A DNA stretch of 36,296 bases, taken from assembly GCF_000711895.1 (NCBI RefSeq), contig NZ_JONO01000049.1:1-36296 (forward strand), written 5' to 3'. Of the stretch, positions 8,154 through 18,065 are shown one piece after another. This stretch comes from Photorhabdus australis DSM 17609. GTDB taxonomy: Bacteria; Pseudomonadota; Gammaproteobacteria; Enterobacterales; Enterobacteriaceae. The notes beneath the pieces are model-generated. The model saw only the letters and a list, made by a program, of their open reading frames with translations, was not told the origin of the DNA and made no database searches. The translations under genes and the position numbers were made by a program. How positions within the stretch are numbered: the stretch's first letter is position 1; each line of letters starts with the position of its first letter.

Positions 8154-10789
8154 TGGAGTTCCTCAACCACCGCGTTGAATTCATGTTCATCAACGGTTAG
8201 CTGGATAGCCCGGATCTGTTTCCCTGAGGCCATTTTTTGCAGCAACAGCAGAGATAGCGGTGGTAACAACGCGCCGTCAATGATTGACTCCAGCATTCGT
8301 GCACCGTTTTCAGCACGAGTTGCTCGTTGCAGGATTTCTTCAATCACGTCATCACTGATGGTGACTTCAGCATTGAAACGTTGACGCAATAGGTTATCGA
8401 GGCGAGTCAGTTTGCCTTGAATGATAGTTTTCAGGGTGTCGTATCCCAGAGGCAGGTAAGGTACGACTTCCATTCGCGCCAATAATGCCGGTTTGAAGAA
8501 TGCCGCCAGTTCAGGGTAAAGCAGGTCATTCATCTCTTCCGGTTTATCGGCATTATCAACGATAGTTTGATAGCCAAGGTTGGATGTCAGGAAGAAGACG
8601 ATATTTTTACAGTCAATCACCCGGCCTTCACCGTCAGCCAGTTCTCCTTTGTCGAATGCTTGATAGAACAGGTTGAGTACGTCAGGATGCGCTTTTTCCA
8701 CTTCATCAAGTAGGACGACGGAATACGGTTTCTGGCGAATGGCTTCGGTGAGTACGCCACCTTCCCCATATCCGACATAGCCCGGCGGTGAACCAATCAG
8801 GCGAGAAACTGTGTGTTTTTCCTGAAATTCGGACATGTTGATGGTAGTCAGGTACTGACGGCCACCGAACATTAATTCCGCAAGCTGTAAAACGGTTTCG
8901 GTTTTACCAACACCGCTTGGCCCCACTAGCAGGAAGGCCCCCAGTGGACGACCAGGACGACGCAGGTCTGCTCTGGCAGTTAATAAATGTTGATGCAGGC
9001 ATTTGATAGCAAGTTCCTGCCCTTTGATGCTTTGTCCCAGATGAATTGGCAGTTCAGTGACAATGGATAATTCACTCTGTGACAAACGGTTAAGGGGGAC
9101 GCCAGTCCATTCGGCGATAACCGCCGCAATTTGGTTTTTATCCACATGAGGGGAAACCAGCGTTTGCTGTTGCTGTAATTGTTCCAACTGTTGATTAAGT
9201 TCAGACAGTTTTGTAACCAGTTCTTCCGTCACGATTTCCGCAGGTGCTTCATGCTCTTCGGTTTCATCGGGTGTTTCATTTGTTAACAGTTGACGGCGCA
9301 GTTCAATAACTTGTTGAACTAATTGCTGTTGTTGTTGCCAACTGGTTTCCAGTTCAGCCAGTTTTTCTGCCGTTTCCTGTTGTTGTTGTTGAAGCTCCTC
9401 TAGCCTGTCAGTATGTTGGTTCAGCCCCATGCGCTGTTCTCTCGTCAGCACATCCGATTCCATTTGCTGCTGGTGGAGCTGATTTTTTAGTGCGGAAATC
9501 TGACGCGGAGGTGAAGTCAGATTGATGGCAACGCGTGCACAGGCGGTATCTAATACGTCAATAGCTTTATCTGGTAACTGGCGACCGGAGAGGTAACGGT
9601 CACTTAATACTGCTGAGGCTTTCAGTGCTTCGTCATCGATCAATACGCCATGAGATTGTTCATAAATTGCCCGCAGGCCACGCATAATGATAATGGCTTC
9701 TTCCGCTGTGGGTTCAGCCACTTTGACCAGTTGAAAACGGCGAGAGAGAGCAGCATCTTTTTCAAAATATTTTTTGTATTCTCCCCAAGTGGTTGCGGCA
9801 ATAGTTTTCAGTTCACCACGTGCCAGAGCGGGTTTCAGCAAGTTAGAGATATCCAGTCCGCCCTGTTGATTACCCGCACCAATTAGCGTATGAGCTTCAT
9901 CGATAAATAGAATAATCGGTACAGATGACTGGCTGATTTCACTCATTATGCCTTTGAAACGTTTTTCAAATTCTCCTTTTACCGCCGCACCTGCCTGTAA
10001 TGCACCCAGATCCAGTGTCATCAATTCACTGTTGCGCAATTTTTCTGGTACTTGATTGTCGATAATGCGCAGAGCCAGTCCTTCAATTAATGCGCTTTTC
10101 CCCACGCCCGCTTCACCCACCACAATGGGGTTATTTTTACGTCGGCGGCAAAGAATATCGATCATCAGGTCGATTTCGGCGTCACGGCACAGAACGGGAT
10201 CGAGTTTTCCCTGACGAGCCTGTTCTGTCATATTTTGGGCAAAACGGGTGAGTAAGCTGTCACTATTGGCTGCGTTTTTGCCTTGTCCGTTTTTATCGTT
10301 TTCTACAACGGGTTGTTCCGCTGAACCTGCTGTCCACTGAGTAAAATTCTGGCGCAGTAATTCGCGGTTAATTCCCGATAGCAAACGGGAAGATTGTGGC
10401 GTCAGGTAGCGTAATGGGCTGAACAATAGTGTCATCAGCATGACACCGCTGCGTAATTCCTGATGCTGCATCTCGGTTGATGCTAACAGCCAGCTATCCT
10501 GTAGCCATTCCACCAACATGGGTGAGAAGCTGGGGTAGGCTTGTACCATTGCCTGATGGTGAGGGACCATCTGATCAAGCTGTTCTTTTAGCAAGTCACT
10601 GTCCACTTCGGCTTGGCTGAAGATCGCTCTGACATCACTGAGAGGCGTGTTGATCATCTGCAACAGTAGCTGAGAGACCGTGATCTCAGGTTGCTGCTGA
10701 CTGACACACTGTGCTGCCGCCGTTTCCAGCGCATGCCGGGTCATCGGATTTAAGCGGTTAACTAATGTGGGTAGATCAATCTGAATCAT
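8150..10789 (-). CDS. tssH: TssH (ClpV), T6SS sheath-disassembly ATPase
   Basis: An 879-residue Clp/Hsp100 ATPase of the ClpV branch. Seen: an N-terminal helical domain (about 1-160) that in ClpV recognises TssC; first ATPase module with Walker A GEAGVGKS near residue 224 and Walker [10 protein letters not shown] near 295; a coiled-coil middle domain about 400-520 that is very rich in glutamine ([27 protein letters not shown]); second module with GPSGVGKTE near 624 and [14 protein letters not shown]; and a C-terminal domain. Known: ClpV extracts contracted TssB/TssC sheath for reuse. It starts 10 bases after tssL and overlaps the regulator gene by ATGA. Confidence 0.97.
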   Translation of the reverse strand: MIQIDLPTLVNRLNPMTRHALETAAAQCVSQQQPEITVSQLLLQMINTPLSDVRAIFSQAEVDSDLLKEQLDQMVPHHQAMVQAYPSFSPMLVEWLQDSWLLASTEMQHQELRSGVMLMTLLFSPLRYLTPQSSRLLSGINRELLRQNFTQWTAGSAEQPVVENDKNGQGKNAANSDSLLTRFAQNMTEQARQGKLDPVLCRDAEIDLMIDILCRRRKNNPIVVGEAGVGKSALIEGLALRIIDNQVPEKLRNSELMTLDLGALQAGAAVKGEFEKRFKGIMSEISQSSVPIILFIDEAHTLIGAGNQQGGLDISNLLKPALARGELKTIAATTWGEYKKYFEKDAALSRRFQLVKVAEPTAEEAIIIMRGLRAIYEQSHGVLIDDEALKASAVLSDRYLSGRQLPDKAIDVLDTACARVAINLTSPPRQISALKNQLHQQQMESDVLTREQRMGLNQHTDRLEELQQQQQETAEKLAELETSWQQQQQLVQQVIELRRQLLTNETPDETEEHEAPAEIVTEELVTKLSELNQQLEQLQQQQTLVSPHVDKNQIAAVIAEWTGVPLNRLSQSELSIVTELPIHLGQSIKGQELAIKCLHQHLLTARADLRRPGRPLGAFLLVGPSGVGKTETVLQLAELMFGGRQYLTTINMSEFQEKHTVSRLIGSPPGYVGYGEGGVLTEAIRQKPYSVVLLDEVEKAHPDVLNLFYQAFDKGELADGEGRVIDCKNIVFFLTSNLGYQTIVDNADKPEEMNDLLYPELAAFFKPALLARMEVVPYLPLGYDTLKTIIQGKLTRLDNLLRQRFNAEVTISDDVIEEILQRATRAENGARMLESIIDGALLPPLSLLLLQKMASGKQIRAIQLTVDEHEFNAVVEELQ

Positions 10790-10799
10790 CGGTTATTTC

Positions 10800-11570
10800 C
10801 TAACTCAGTAAGTTATTTAGCTGTTGTAATATGTTCTGGGTTTGGTTGTGCAGCCGGATAGCATAAAAGCCATAGACCACGGCGAGCAGACCAATACCGC
10901 TCCATAAGAGGTGTTTGATAGTTAGACGCTTACCCAAACGGTAGCGGCTGTCACGTTCGTTGGCATTACTGTGCAGAATGGTGGGTGGTGCTTCGCCTCG
11001 CAGCGAGTGTAACTGTTGATGTAACCGGCGGAATAAACGTTCAAAATCATCACCTTTCTGCGAACTCACTTTGTAGCGACCACGGTAGCCGAGGCAGAAG
11101 CAGAGATAGATAAATTCCAGTAGATGCTGATAGCGTTGAAGTTCACCCATCAAACGCTCTAGTAGCACAAAGACTTTTTCACCACCCCAGGTTTCATTGT
11201 GGAATTGCACCAATAGAGATTGTTGCAGCCAGCCGTTTTGACTATTCCAGCCATGACCCAGTGCGGTTTCATCAATGAAAGTACACAGCATGTAGCGGAA
11301 AGAGACAATTGCGCCCGGTTCATAACCTTTGGTTTGTAAAAATTGTTCGATTGCCTGGATATCGGTGACGACCTGCTGATAAAGCTGATCCGGTAGCGGT
11401 TCATCACCCATGTCTTTTAGACGCATGACCATGCCGAGCAACGGTGTTGCGGCATCAATCATCGGGTTCAGGCTTTCTCCGCGCAACGGTAACTGATACT
11501 GACGGTGCAAAGTCGTATCAGTTTCTGCTTGCATCAAAATGGCGTTGTCGTTGATAGCTTCGTTCTTCAT
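10800..11570 (-). CDS. tssL: TssL (DotU/VasF), T6SS inner-membrane protein
   Basis: A 256-residue DotU-family protein. Seen: the DotU core (LGMVMRLKDM, YMLCTFIDETALGHGW, LLEFIYLCFCLGYRGRY) followed by one membrane segment near the C-terminus (HLLWSGIGLLAVVYGFYAIRL), giving a C-tail-anchored cytoplasmic domain. No peptidoglycan-binding OmpA-like extension follows, so cell-wall anchoring must come from another protein. Known: TssL dimerises in the inner membrane, binds TssM and recruits TssK. The start ATG shares one base with the tssK stop (TAATG). Confidence 0.95.
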   Translation of the reverse strand: MKNEAINDNAILMQAETDTTLHRQYQLPLRGESLNPMIDAATPLLGMVMRLKDMGDEPLPDQLYQQVVTDIQAIEQFLQTKGYEPGAIVSFRYMLCTFIDETALGHGWNSQNGWLQQSLLVQFHNETWGGEKVFVLLERLMGELQRYQHLLEFIYLCFCLGYRGRYKVSSQKGDDFERLFRRLHQQLHSLRGEAPPTILHSNANERDSRYRLGKRLTIKHLLWSGIGLLAVVYGFYAIRLHNQTQNILQQLNNLLS

Positions 11571-12922
11571 TAGTCACTCCCATTTCTGACTGCCCAGAAT
11601 TGCAGGTCTAATCCGGGGAAATCTCCTGAAACATGGAAGGCAATGGAGGTACCTTTGAGAATGTCTTGCCATGCTGCACCTTGCTGATCAAAACGGAAAT
11701 AGGTGTAACCGGCGTGATAAGGCAACTGACGAGGAGCGGCGGGAAGCGGAATCAGTCCTACGCCAGGCAACTGAACGCTGACCATTTCGCGGATTCTTTC
11801 CTGAGACGCGATTTTGGTCTGCTTAACAAACTGACGGAGTAATTGTTCCTGTGGAACTTCGGCGCGGATGGCCAGAATGAAATCCGCTTTGGTCAATACA
11901 TCGCGATCATGGATATTTGCCACCAGAATGCCATTTGACTGAGTTTGTAGTTTAATCGGGATCGCTCGTGGGGTCAGGACAACACCCATTGCTTCGCGGA
12001 TGGAATGCATGACTTGATGGAATGTATCAGTCAGGCTGTCGTGATTATATTCCGGTATATCGCCCACTTGACGGGATGCATGAGTGAAGGTTCTCAGTTC
12101 ACCGCAGGTTTGGATCAGCTGGGTGAAAAAGTGTTCGGGATGCAGAATGGTTTGTCTGGCGTAGTGGGTAAACCACGGCTGAATCCGGTTAACTAGCTGG
12201 AGCATCATAAATTCCGCAACATCCGCTACTCCTTGCTGACCGGGAGAACCAATCCGGTTAGAGAGTGATCTGGCTCGTTCTATCAGTGCTCTATCTACTT
12301 CATCCATATAATTTTTGAGTTTGTTGGAGACATTAATAGATGTACAGGTTGGCACGAAATCTTCATTTAATATGATGGTTCCCGTTGGACGCTTCTCTAT
12401 TATCTGGCATAGCGGGAGTACGGTAAAAGCGCTGAGATCTTCTGAACCCTGTTTCAAAACCGGTGTTAGTTGTGCCAGTATGACCTGACTGACATCTCCA
12501 CCCTCCGTGTGCAAATCACGGATATCATTCACATGTTCGCGGTAGCGCATAGCACCAGCGCTATTGGATTCTGGATGGGAGATTTCATTGAGGGTATCGT
12601 TGGTTATTGGCAGTGCCAGATAGATATCTTTGCTATTGTTTTCGTGAAGATCTATGACATCAAGGGGCTGAGGAGTGACATCCTGATACGGAACGGAGAA
12701 CACGGTACCATCTGGCATGATCCCACTGGCTTCGATGATACCGATGCGTCCCAACGCGAGGAGATCTTTGTCAATAATCAGAGAACTGAAGCCGTAACCA
12801 TAACTGGTGAGGGACGTCAGGCGGCTGTGTGCCAGATAGTCATTATGTTTTTGTTGTTGTTGAAAGTGTTGTGGCTTGATGAATAATCCTTCGCGCCAAA
12901 TCACCCGATTTTTGCCTGGCAT
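11570..12922 (-). CDS. tssK: TssK (VasE), T6SS baseplate-to-membrane adaptor
   Basis: A 450-residue TssK. The N-terminus MPGKNRVIWREGLFIKPQHF is the family signature, and the C-terminus has LPYHAGYTYFRFDQQGAAW followed by FHVSGDFPGLDLQFWAVRN. Known: TssK trimers resemble phage receptor-binding proteins and tie the TssE/TssF/TssG baseplate to the TssL/TssM membrane complex. It starts two bases after tssJ ends and shares its last base with the tssL start. Length is normal for the family. Confidence 0.96.
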   Translation of the reverse strand: MPGKNRVIWREGLFIKPQHFQQQQKHNDYLAHSRLTSLTSYGYGFSSLIIDKDLLALGRIGIIEASGIMPDGTVFSVPYQDVTPQPLDVIDLHENNSKDIYLALPITNDTLNEISHPESNSAGAMRYREHVNDIRDLHTEGGDVSQVILAQLTPVLKQGSEDLSAFTVLPLCQIIEKRPTGTIILNEDFVPTCTSINVSNKLKNYMDEVDRALIERARSLSNRIGSPGQQGVADVAEFMMLQLVNRIQPWFTHYARQTILHPEHFFTQLIQTCGELRTFTHASRQVGDIPEYNHDSLTDTFHQVMHSIREAMGVVLTPRAIPIKLQTQSNGILVANIHDRDVLTKADFILAIRAEVPQEQLLRQFVKQTKIASQERIREMVSVQLPGVGLIPLPAAPRQLPYHAGYTYFRFDQQGAAWQDILKGTSIAFHVSGDFPGLDLQFWAVRNGSD

Positions 12923-12924
12923 AG

Positions 12925-13482
12925 TTATTGCTCCTCTTTTCTAAGTTCAACTTCGTTCGCTCTGATGTGCACGAGAATGTGGTATTGCTGTCCCGTGTCT
13001 TTCACACGGATAACTTTTTTCCATTCGGATTGATTGATATCGGCATAGCGAACGATAACGCCAATGTAACGGCTCTTTTTTTCCAGCGGGATGACGGGTA
13101 GTGGTTTGTATTGCCCCGGCAATAAGGTGTAATCCTGATGGTCGATGTAATTTTTCCCCAACGCTTTATCCAGTTCGTCACTTTTAAGCTGGTCATAATC
13201 CGCAGCAAGCAAACGAGAATCTTCACTGAGATAAATCAGGTGTATTTCAACCGGAGTGGCTTCTCCATTTTTATTGGGGTTGATATCAGGCTCTGCTAGT
13301 AAAGTGATCGCTGCGGTGGAAGGTAAATCCGCAGGTTGACCGACAGGCGTTGATGGGTCCCAGACAACCTGTGCGACTTTCTTCGTTGCCTGCCATGTAC
13401 TGCTGCAACCGCTTAACATCAGCGCTGCCAGCAGTACAAGCCATATGCCGGACCATGAGGTATTACCACCGGAGCGCTTCAT
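12925..13482 (-). CDS. tssJ: TssJ (VasD), T6SS outer-membrane lipoprotein
   Basis: A 185-residue lipoprotein. Seen: a signal peptide with positive charge then a hydrophobic core (IWLVLLAALM) and a lipobox LSGC whose cysteine, near residue 26, would be lipidated; the mature part is a beta-sandwich type domain with PVEIHLIYLSEDSRLLAADY and PLEKKSRYIGVIVRYADI. Known: TssJ anchors the periplasmic end of TssM to the outer membrane. The start ATG shares one base with the tagH stop (TAATG). Confidence 0.93.
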   Translation of the reverse strand: MKRSGGNTSWSGIWLVLLAALMLSGCSSTWQATKKVAQVVWDPSTPVGQPADLPSTAAITLLAEPDINPNKNGEATPVEIHLIYLSEDSRLLAADYDQLKSDELDKALGKNYIDHQDYTLLPGQYKPLPVIPLEKKSRYIGVIVRYADINQSEWKKVIRVKDTGQQYHILVHIRANEVELRKEEQ

Positions 13483-14768
13483 TACTGGGTATCCTCTAAA
13501 CCTTGGCGTAGAGCGCGGTCATAAGCTTGTTCATAAACTTCACCAAACAGCTTTTCGAATCCCTGTTGACGGCTGGAAGCCAATTCGCGGTAGTAACTGG
13601 AGTACATTTCCCATGCCCAGGCGGCATCTTTTTCTTGGGTCTCATTACTGCGACGGTATTGGGCAAAACGGTTCAGTAGGTGTTCTGGTGAGAAAGCATC
13701 CAGCATCGTGTTCAATGCGGCAGTGATCGCAATCCGGTTAGCCTGATAGTGCAATTGCAGGTTATGTAGGCTTTCAGCGACGGCTGATGGTGCAGAAAGA
13801 TGTACCGGGCTTTTCTGATCAGCGAACATCACTTGCATGGTGGTGTTGTAATCCATATTTAGCCGTAGCGGGTTATCTTCGATGGGACGCAGTTGTTTAT
13901 CACGCAGACCATGCTGTGCATGCTGTAGTGCCAGTAAACCTTCAATTGCCGCTTTCATGGTTTTACCCATTTCTTCCAGAAAGTCGTTGGCCTGCTGGCT
14001 GTTATGCAAAGGTAATTGTGTGTTCAATCCTCGCATCAGCGGTGTGATAGCAATATGCTGTTGCTCCATGTCCTGATATTGTTCACTTGAAGGTGAAGAG
14101 ATACTCGGTAAATCAACAAAATCCCGATCCATAGCATTGCCTCTGTTATCTGAGAGGGGAGAGAAAAATAATGGTGCGCGGTAACGGCCTTGTTGCAGGC
14201 TTTGGTCTACTTCGTTACTTATTGGTGTCTGACTCAGTGTGGTCAGATTTTCACTATCGAGAACCTTAAGTGGGTCGTGGTTTAAATCGTGGTTTATTGT
14301 TGGTGCCAGAGAATTACGTTCTGTAAAAGCGTTATCCTGGACGGGAGTTTTTTCCATCATAGCGTCCAATGGATTGCTATAGCTGGAGACCAGTGATTCT
14401 GGTGACACCATCATTGGATCAATCCGATCTGCGTCGGAAAAACTGATATGGCTTTTAATCACCAGCTTACCGACGGTAATTTCATCCGCTTGTTGCAGTC
14501 GGATTAGGCCGGCATTGGAGGTTAGAGGTGATTTATTCACAAACAGAGGGCCAGCGATCATTTGCAGGCAGAATGCGCCATCACGCCACTGAATAGTAAA
14601 TTGTGACGGATTGATATTGCCCTGCTGATCCTGAACTGACCACAGGTGGCTTTCGCTGCTCCCGACAGTGCCGCCTTGAATGGAGAACAAGCAACTGGCA
14701 GATTTACCGCTTTCCAGTTGATCGCTGTTGAGCACTCGTAATGAAAGGGTTGGTTGTTGTTTTTCCAT
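13482..14768 (-). CDS. tagH: FHA-domain T6SS protein (TagH/VasC type)
   Basis: A 428-residue protein with an N-terminal FHA fold and a C-terminal T6SS-FHA domain. Seen: GGTVGSSESHLWSVQDQQG then INPSQFTI and LFVNKSPL align with the FHA pattern G-R-x ... S-x-x-H ... N-G. Here the usual arginine after glycine is not seen and the S-x-x-H triad reads N-P-S-Q, so binding of phosphothreonine is doubtful. The C-terminal part (about residues 240-428) holds MGKTMKAAIEGLLALQHAQ and FEKLFGEVYEQAYDRAL, typical of the family. Known: such proteins link threonine-phosphorylation signalling to T6SS assembly in some species; no PpkA/PppA kinase or phosphatase is visible here. Starts six bases after tssG. Confidence 0.87.
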   Translation of the reverse strand: MEKQQPTLSLRVLNSDQLESGKSASCLFSIQGGTVGSSESHLWSVQDQQGNINPSQFTIQWRDGAFCLQMIAGPLFVNKSPLTSNAGLIRLQQADEITVGKLVIKSHISFSDADRIDPMMVSPESLVSSYSNPLDAMMEKTPVQDNAFTERNSLAPTINHDLNHDPLKVLDSENLTTLSQTPISNEVDQSLQQGRYRAPLFFSPLSDNRGNAMDRDFVDLPSISSPSSEQYQDMEQQHIAITPLMRGLNTQLPLHNSQQANDFLEEMGKTMKAAIEGLLALQHAQHGLRDKQLRPIEDNPLRLNMDYNTTMQVMFADQKSPVHLSAPSAVAESLHNLQLHYQANRIAITAALNTMLDAFSPEHLLNRFAQYRRSNETQEKDAAWAWEMYSSYYRELASSRQQGFEKLFGEVYEQAYDRALRQGLEDTQ

Positions 14769-14774
14769 AATTCT

Positions 14775-15788
14775 TTATCTGCCAACTGAAATTGTGATAA
14801 AGGGTTTCTTTTCCGGCTTGCCGAGAAAACTGGTCCACCCTAGGTTATTGTTTTGTTTCGTGCCAAGTACCATGCCGTCAGCTTGGTTTTCGGCCAGTCC
14901 AAGGCGTAGATCCCAGGCCAATTGATCGCGTAGGACAAAACAGATAAACATCACCAGTGGTAGAAAATTCTTGCCATCTGGGAGAAATGATAGAAAGTGT
15001 TCACGAGAGAGGTTATTGATGCATAATAGGAATTTACCGTTGCAACCCTTCACCCATGAACCGAGACAAAAGTTTCCCCCCAGCACTGACTGTTGAATTT
15101 TTTTCTGACCATTTATTTTCAGTATTCCACCCAAGCGGTTTTGTTGTGATGGAACGATAGCGACTTTCCTGATTTGCCAGCTATGTACCGTGACATCCGA
15201 TAGATCAAAGCAGTGTGAGACTAGGCTGGATATCACTTCTGGCGATCGACCAGGGCTGGCTAACAGACCGGCATAGGCTAACATTTTGCTGTGATTAATC
15301 TGCAAGTGAGCGCGGTTCACATCACTACCAAGCCCTACCAGCGCAAACATACGTTGAGAAAAATCATCCAGTCCGTTCTTGTCAAAACAGATGTAATAGC
15401 GATATTTCCGCCAGATTTGATGAAGCATGACGATTGAACGGTGGTTGAAAATATTCAAAAAGTCAGTCAGTCGGTTTTCGTCCTGAGCTTCTTCCCATGC
15501 CAACGAATCAAGGTAGTAGCCAGGCATAGGAGACTGGCTGCCGTGTAATCCAAGAAAGGAGACTTTCACCTGAAAACGGCCTTGCTCGGTACGGTTCACA
15601 GAGACAACGTCTCTGGTTGGAAAAGCCAGACTTGCACTGGACTTGAAACGGATTGATTCTCGGTCAGGGCGATTGGTTTGACCTGTTTTTTCCCACGCTA
15701 CCGCCAATTGGTTGAGTAACTCAACCAATTGGTAAAAGTTATATTTTGATAAATCTGGCGCCAGATTATCTGGTGAGTTTTTATCCAT
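14775..15788 (-). CDS. tssG: TssG (VasB), T6SS baseplate protein
   Basis: A TssG of 337 residues if it starts at the ATG at 15788 (MDKNSPDNLAPDLSKYNFYQ), which shares one base with the tssF stop (TAATG). Longer starts inside tssF exist but the family domain begins after this ATG. Seen: SASLAFPTRDVVSV, FLGLHGSQSPMPGYYLDSLA, and FLNIFNHRSIVMLHQIWRKY, all TssG (DUF1305) landmarks. Known: TssG with TssF and TssE forms the wedge of the phage-like baseplate. Coupled translation with tssF would suit a fixed ratio of the two proteins. Confidence 0.93.
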   Translation of the reverse strand: MDKNSPDNLAPDLSKYNFYQLVELLNQLAVAWEKTGQTNRPDRESIRFKSSASLAFPTRDVVSVNRTEQGRFQVKVSFLGLHGSQSPMPGYYLDSLAWEEAQDENRLTDFLNIFNHRSIVMLHQIWRKYRYYICFDKNGLDDFSQRMFALVGLGSDVNRAHLQINHSKMLAYAGLLASPGRSPEVISSLVSHCFDLSDVTVHSWQIRKVAIVPSQQNRLGGILKINGQKKIQQSVLGGNFCLGSWVKGCNGKFLLCINNLSREHFLSFLPDGKNFLPLVMFICFVLRDQLAWDLRLGLAENQADGMVLGTKQNNNLGWTSFLGKPEKKPFITISVGR

Positions 15789-17617
15789 TACATCAACGCG
15801 TGTTGACCTATCTGTTCCGGCCATTGATAGCATTCCTGATTATCTAAATTGATCACCTTCAATATGTGGAAGGAGTTGATGCTGGCATATAATGCAAAGA
15901 AGCGTGACAGTATGGTACTGAACAGATAGAGCTCACCTTCAGAGCTGAAAGCTTGTTGCCGGATATACAATGTTGATTCTAGTCCACGCACTGGAAGCCC
16001 TTTTAACAGGCGGTCTATTGGTTGAGTTTCAATCCGTTCAATCGCGTCTAGCCGTTTTTGTGATGACCGTGATGATTGTCGATTATGTCTGCTGGGGAGA
16101 TCATAGGTCCTTAGTACCTGCTTTAGTGCATCTTTATCCAGCAATGTCATATAATTCAGCGACATATTGGAAAGGAGGGACCAGTGAAACTTGCCGCTCA
16201 TTAATGGATAAAGTGGAACTGATGGCCGGGTTATGTTGCGGAATGTTGCAAATGATGGACTGCCCAGTGACGGGAAATTAATGTCACCCACCCGTAGTTG
16301 CAGTGGCAGCTCACGGTTGGTACAGGTCAGTCTGACAGAGACATTTTCATTATTTAACAGAAGCTGGGACTCATCGCCACGGACAAAAGAGATATAGTGT
16401 TCAAGCCCTTTGCGGAAAGGGGATTCTTTGAGCCTGATACGGAAATAACGGGTATTGAGTTCACTTTCATGTTCGATTTGATGATGAAAACTTTCAAAGG
16501 GTACATAGCTCCGTTCACTACCTTTGGTGCGGTTGGGTGTGCCATCAGCATTGAGTAGCCAACTTTCCACTTTATCAACGGAGAAAATATCGTAACGATC
16601 AGGATGACTATAGCTAGCCCTCAATGGGTATTCAGCTTGGCTGTTATCTAATCGAATCGCTTCGCTATCCATTGGGAACAGATTGATTGCGGGAACACAA
16701 TGCAGTCGAAAAGTATCTTGGCGGATTTTAATTTCTGGCGGGAGTGCCTCCGAGAAATAGAGATTCAGCGTGAAATCGCTAGCTTTAAGATCTGCGGGTA
16801 ATTTAGGGAAACCGGTGACATCAAAAAACAGGAAACCTTCAGAAAAGCAGAAATACTCCTGCAAGATGCGATAACCCATGTAGGCGTTTTTGGGGTAAGG
16901 CAGCAGGGCATCTTCCCGATTAAAACCAACTGGAACGAAATCAAAATCTGGCAATGGAATGGTGATATCGCCTACGACGAGCTTTGCGTCTTCAAGGTAG
17001 TAACTGAGCCAGAAATAGAGTTGTGTACTGCTGTAGTTATCACCGCTCAGATAAAAACGTAACTTATCAAGTTGTAATTCCTGTAAGTTGAGTGCTGTCT
17101 TTGAGGTAAAATTCAAACCGATGACACCTTGTTCATTACTGTTATTGACAGAAATGTCTTGGATTGACACCGGGAACAGCCAGACATCACGGCATAAAGT
17201 AAAAGTACAGCGGTTGTCTATCTCTGTTTTTTTCGGATCGGTGTTATTTGAGTAAATATCATCGTCATCATCTGCCAGCGGATGGCTCTTGATTTGAACT
17301 CCGCGTTTAACTTGTGTGGCTTTTGTGACGACACTTTCATCGGGTGTGTACTGGATAATTGTCATGCTGGGTGTTGGCCGTAGATAATTTGGCCATAGCA
17401 TGTGCAGTAATCCGTGGGTCAGCTCAGGGAACTGATCATCAATTTTTGCTCGTAAGTTACCGGCAAGAAATGCAAATCCTTCCAGCAGGCGCTCAACATC
17501 CGGGTCAGAGCCTTGTTCAGACAAAAATGAAGCGAGATGAGGATGCTCAACTGCGGCTTCCCGCCCCAGTTGCCTTAGGTAATCCAATTCTTCTCTGAAG
17601 TATTTTTCAAGTGACAT
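15788..17617 (-). CDS. tssF: TssF (VasA), T6SS baseplate protein
   Basis: A 609-residue TssF. The start is taken at the ATG at 17617, because MSLEKYFREELDYLRQLG is the family N-terminus; the frame stays open for 32 more codons upstream only because it overlaps tssE. Seen next: FLSEQGSDPDVERLLEGFAF and LPELTHGLLHMLWPNYLRP-like signatures (actual reading DQFPELTHGLLHMLWPNY), which are conserved in VasA/ImpG. Known: two TssF with one TssG build each baseplate wedge. The gene begins one base after the tssE stop and ends in a TAATG overlap with tssG. Confidence 0.95.
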   Translation of the reverse strand: MSLEKYFREELDYLRQLGREAAVEHPHLASFLSEQGSDPDVERLLEGFAFLAGNLRAKIDDQFPELTHGLLHMLWPNYLRPTPSMTIIQYTPDESVVTKATQVKRGVQIKSHPLADDDDDIYSNNTDPKKTEIDNRCTFTLCRDVWLFPVSIQDISVNNSNEQGVIGLNFTSKTALNLQELQLDKLRFYLSGDNYSSTQLYFWLSYYLEDAKLVVGDITIPLPDFDFVPVGFNREDALLPYPKNAYMGYRILQEYFCFSEGFLFFDVTGFPKLPADLKASDFTLNLYFSEALPPEIKIRQDTFRLHCVPAINLFPMDSEAIRLDNSQAEYPLRASYSHPDRYDIFSVDKVESWLLNADGTPNRTKGSERSYVPFESFHHQIEHESELNTRYFRIRLKESPFRKGLEHYISFVRGDESQLLLNNENVSVRLTCTNRELPLQLRVGDINFPSLGSPSFATFRNITRPSVPLYPLMSGKFHWSLLSNMSLNYMTLLDKDALKQVLRTYDLPSRHNRQSSRSSQKRLDAIERIETQPIDRLLKGLPVRGLESTLYIRQQAFSSEGELYLFSTILSRFFALYASINSFHILKVINLDNQECYQWPEQIGQHALM

Positions 17618-17618
17618 T

Positions 17619-18059
17619 TTATTGAGTCCGCTCCAGGCAATAGCGCCGGTTGTTATCCAATTGAATGTTAAATTCAACGACGTCATGAATATCATCCAGG
17701 GATACCTGGGCACTGATGTGAAAACTCAACAGCAATGGGTCACTGTCATCATGGATTGCGCTGACAGAAACTGACGATATTCTTGGTTCATAATTTATGA
17801 TGCAGTGCTCTATTGCCTGCTCAATACTCTGTTTAAAGTCAGTTGCAGTGGTTGTGGCATCATTGAGATCAATAACGCCGAGATCAACCGCACTCTGACA
17901 AGCACCCGGATGGGTATTGAGAACATTATTCAGGTGCCGTCTTATGGAGTTGAGCAGCTCACGCATTCTTGACTGACGGGAAGAACCGGAGTTCTTCCCC
18001 TGAATACGCTCAAACAAGCTGGCAGAGCCCTCTCTATTCCAACTGTACAGCGCAGCCAT
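17619..18059 (-). CDS. tssE: TssE, gp25-like T6SS baseplate protein
   Basis: A 146-residue gp25-like protein. Seen: SLFERIQG at the N-terminus, SIRRHLNNVLNTHPGACQSA, then IINYEPRISSVSV, which contains the EPR motif shared by TssE and phage T4 gp25. Known: TssE sits at the foot of the sheath and helps start its polymerisation. Starts six bases after tssC and ends one base before tssF. Confidence 0.94.
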   Translation of the reverse strand: MAALYSWNREGSASLFERIQGKNSGSSRQSRMRELLNSIRRHLNNVLNTHPGACQSAVDLGVIDLNDATTTATDFKQSIEQAIEHCIINYEPRISSVSVSAIHDDSDPLLLSFHISAQVSLDDIHDVVEFNIQLDNNRRYCLERTQ

Positions 18060-18065
18060 GACTGA

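Noticed and set aside
17618-17713. 32-codon N-terminal extension of TssF
   Set aside because: It lies inside tssE in another frame; MSLEKYFREELDYL is the family start.
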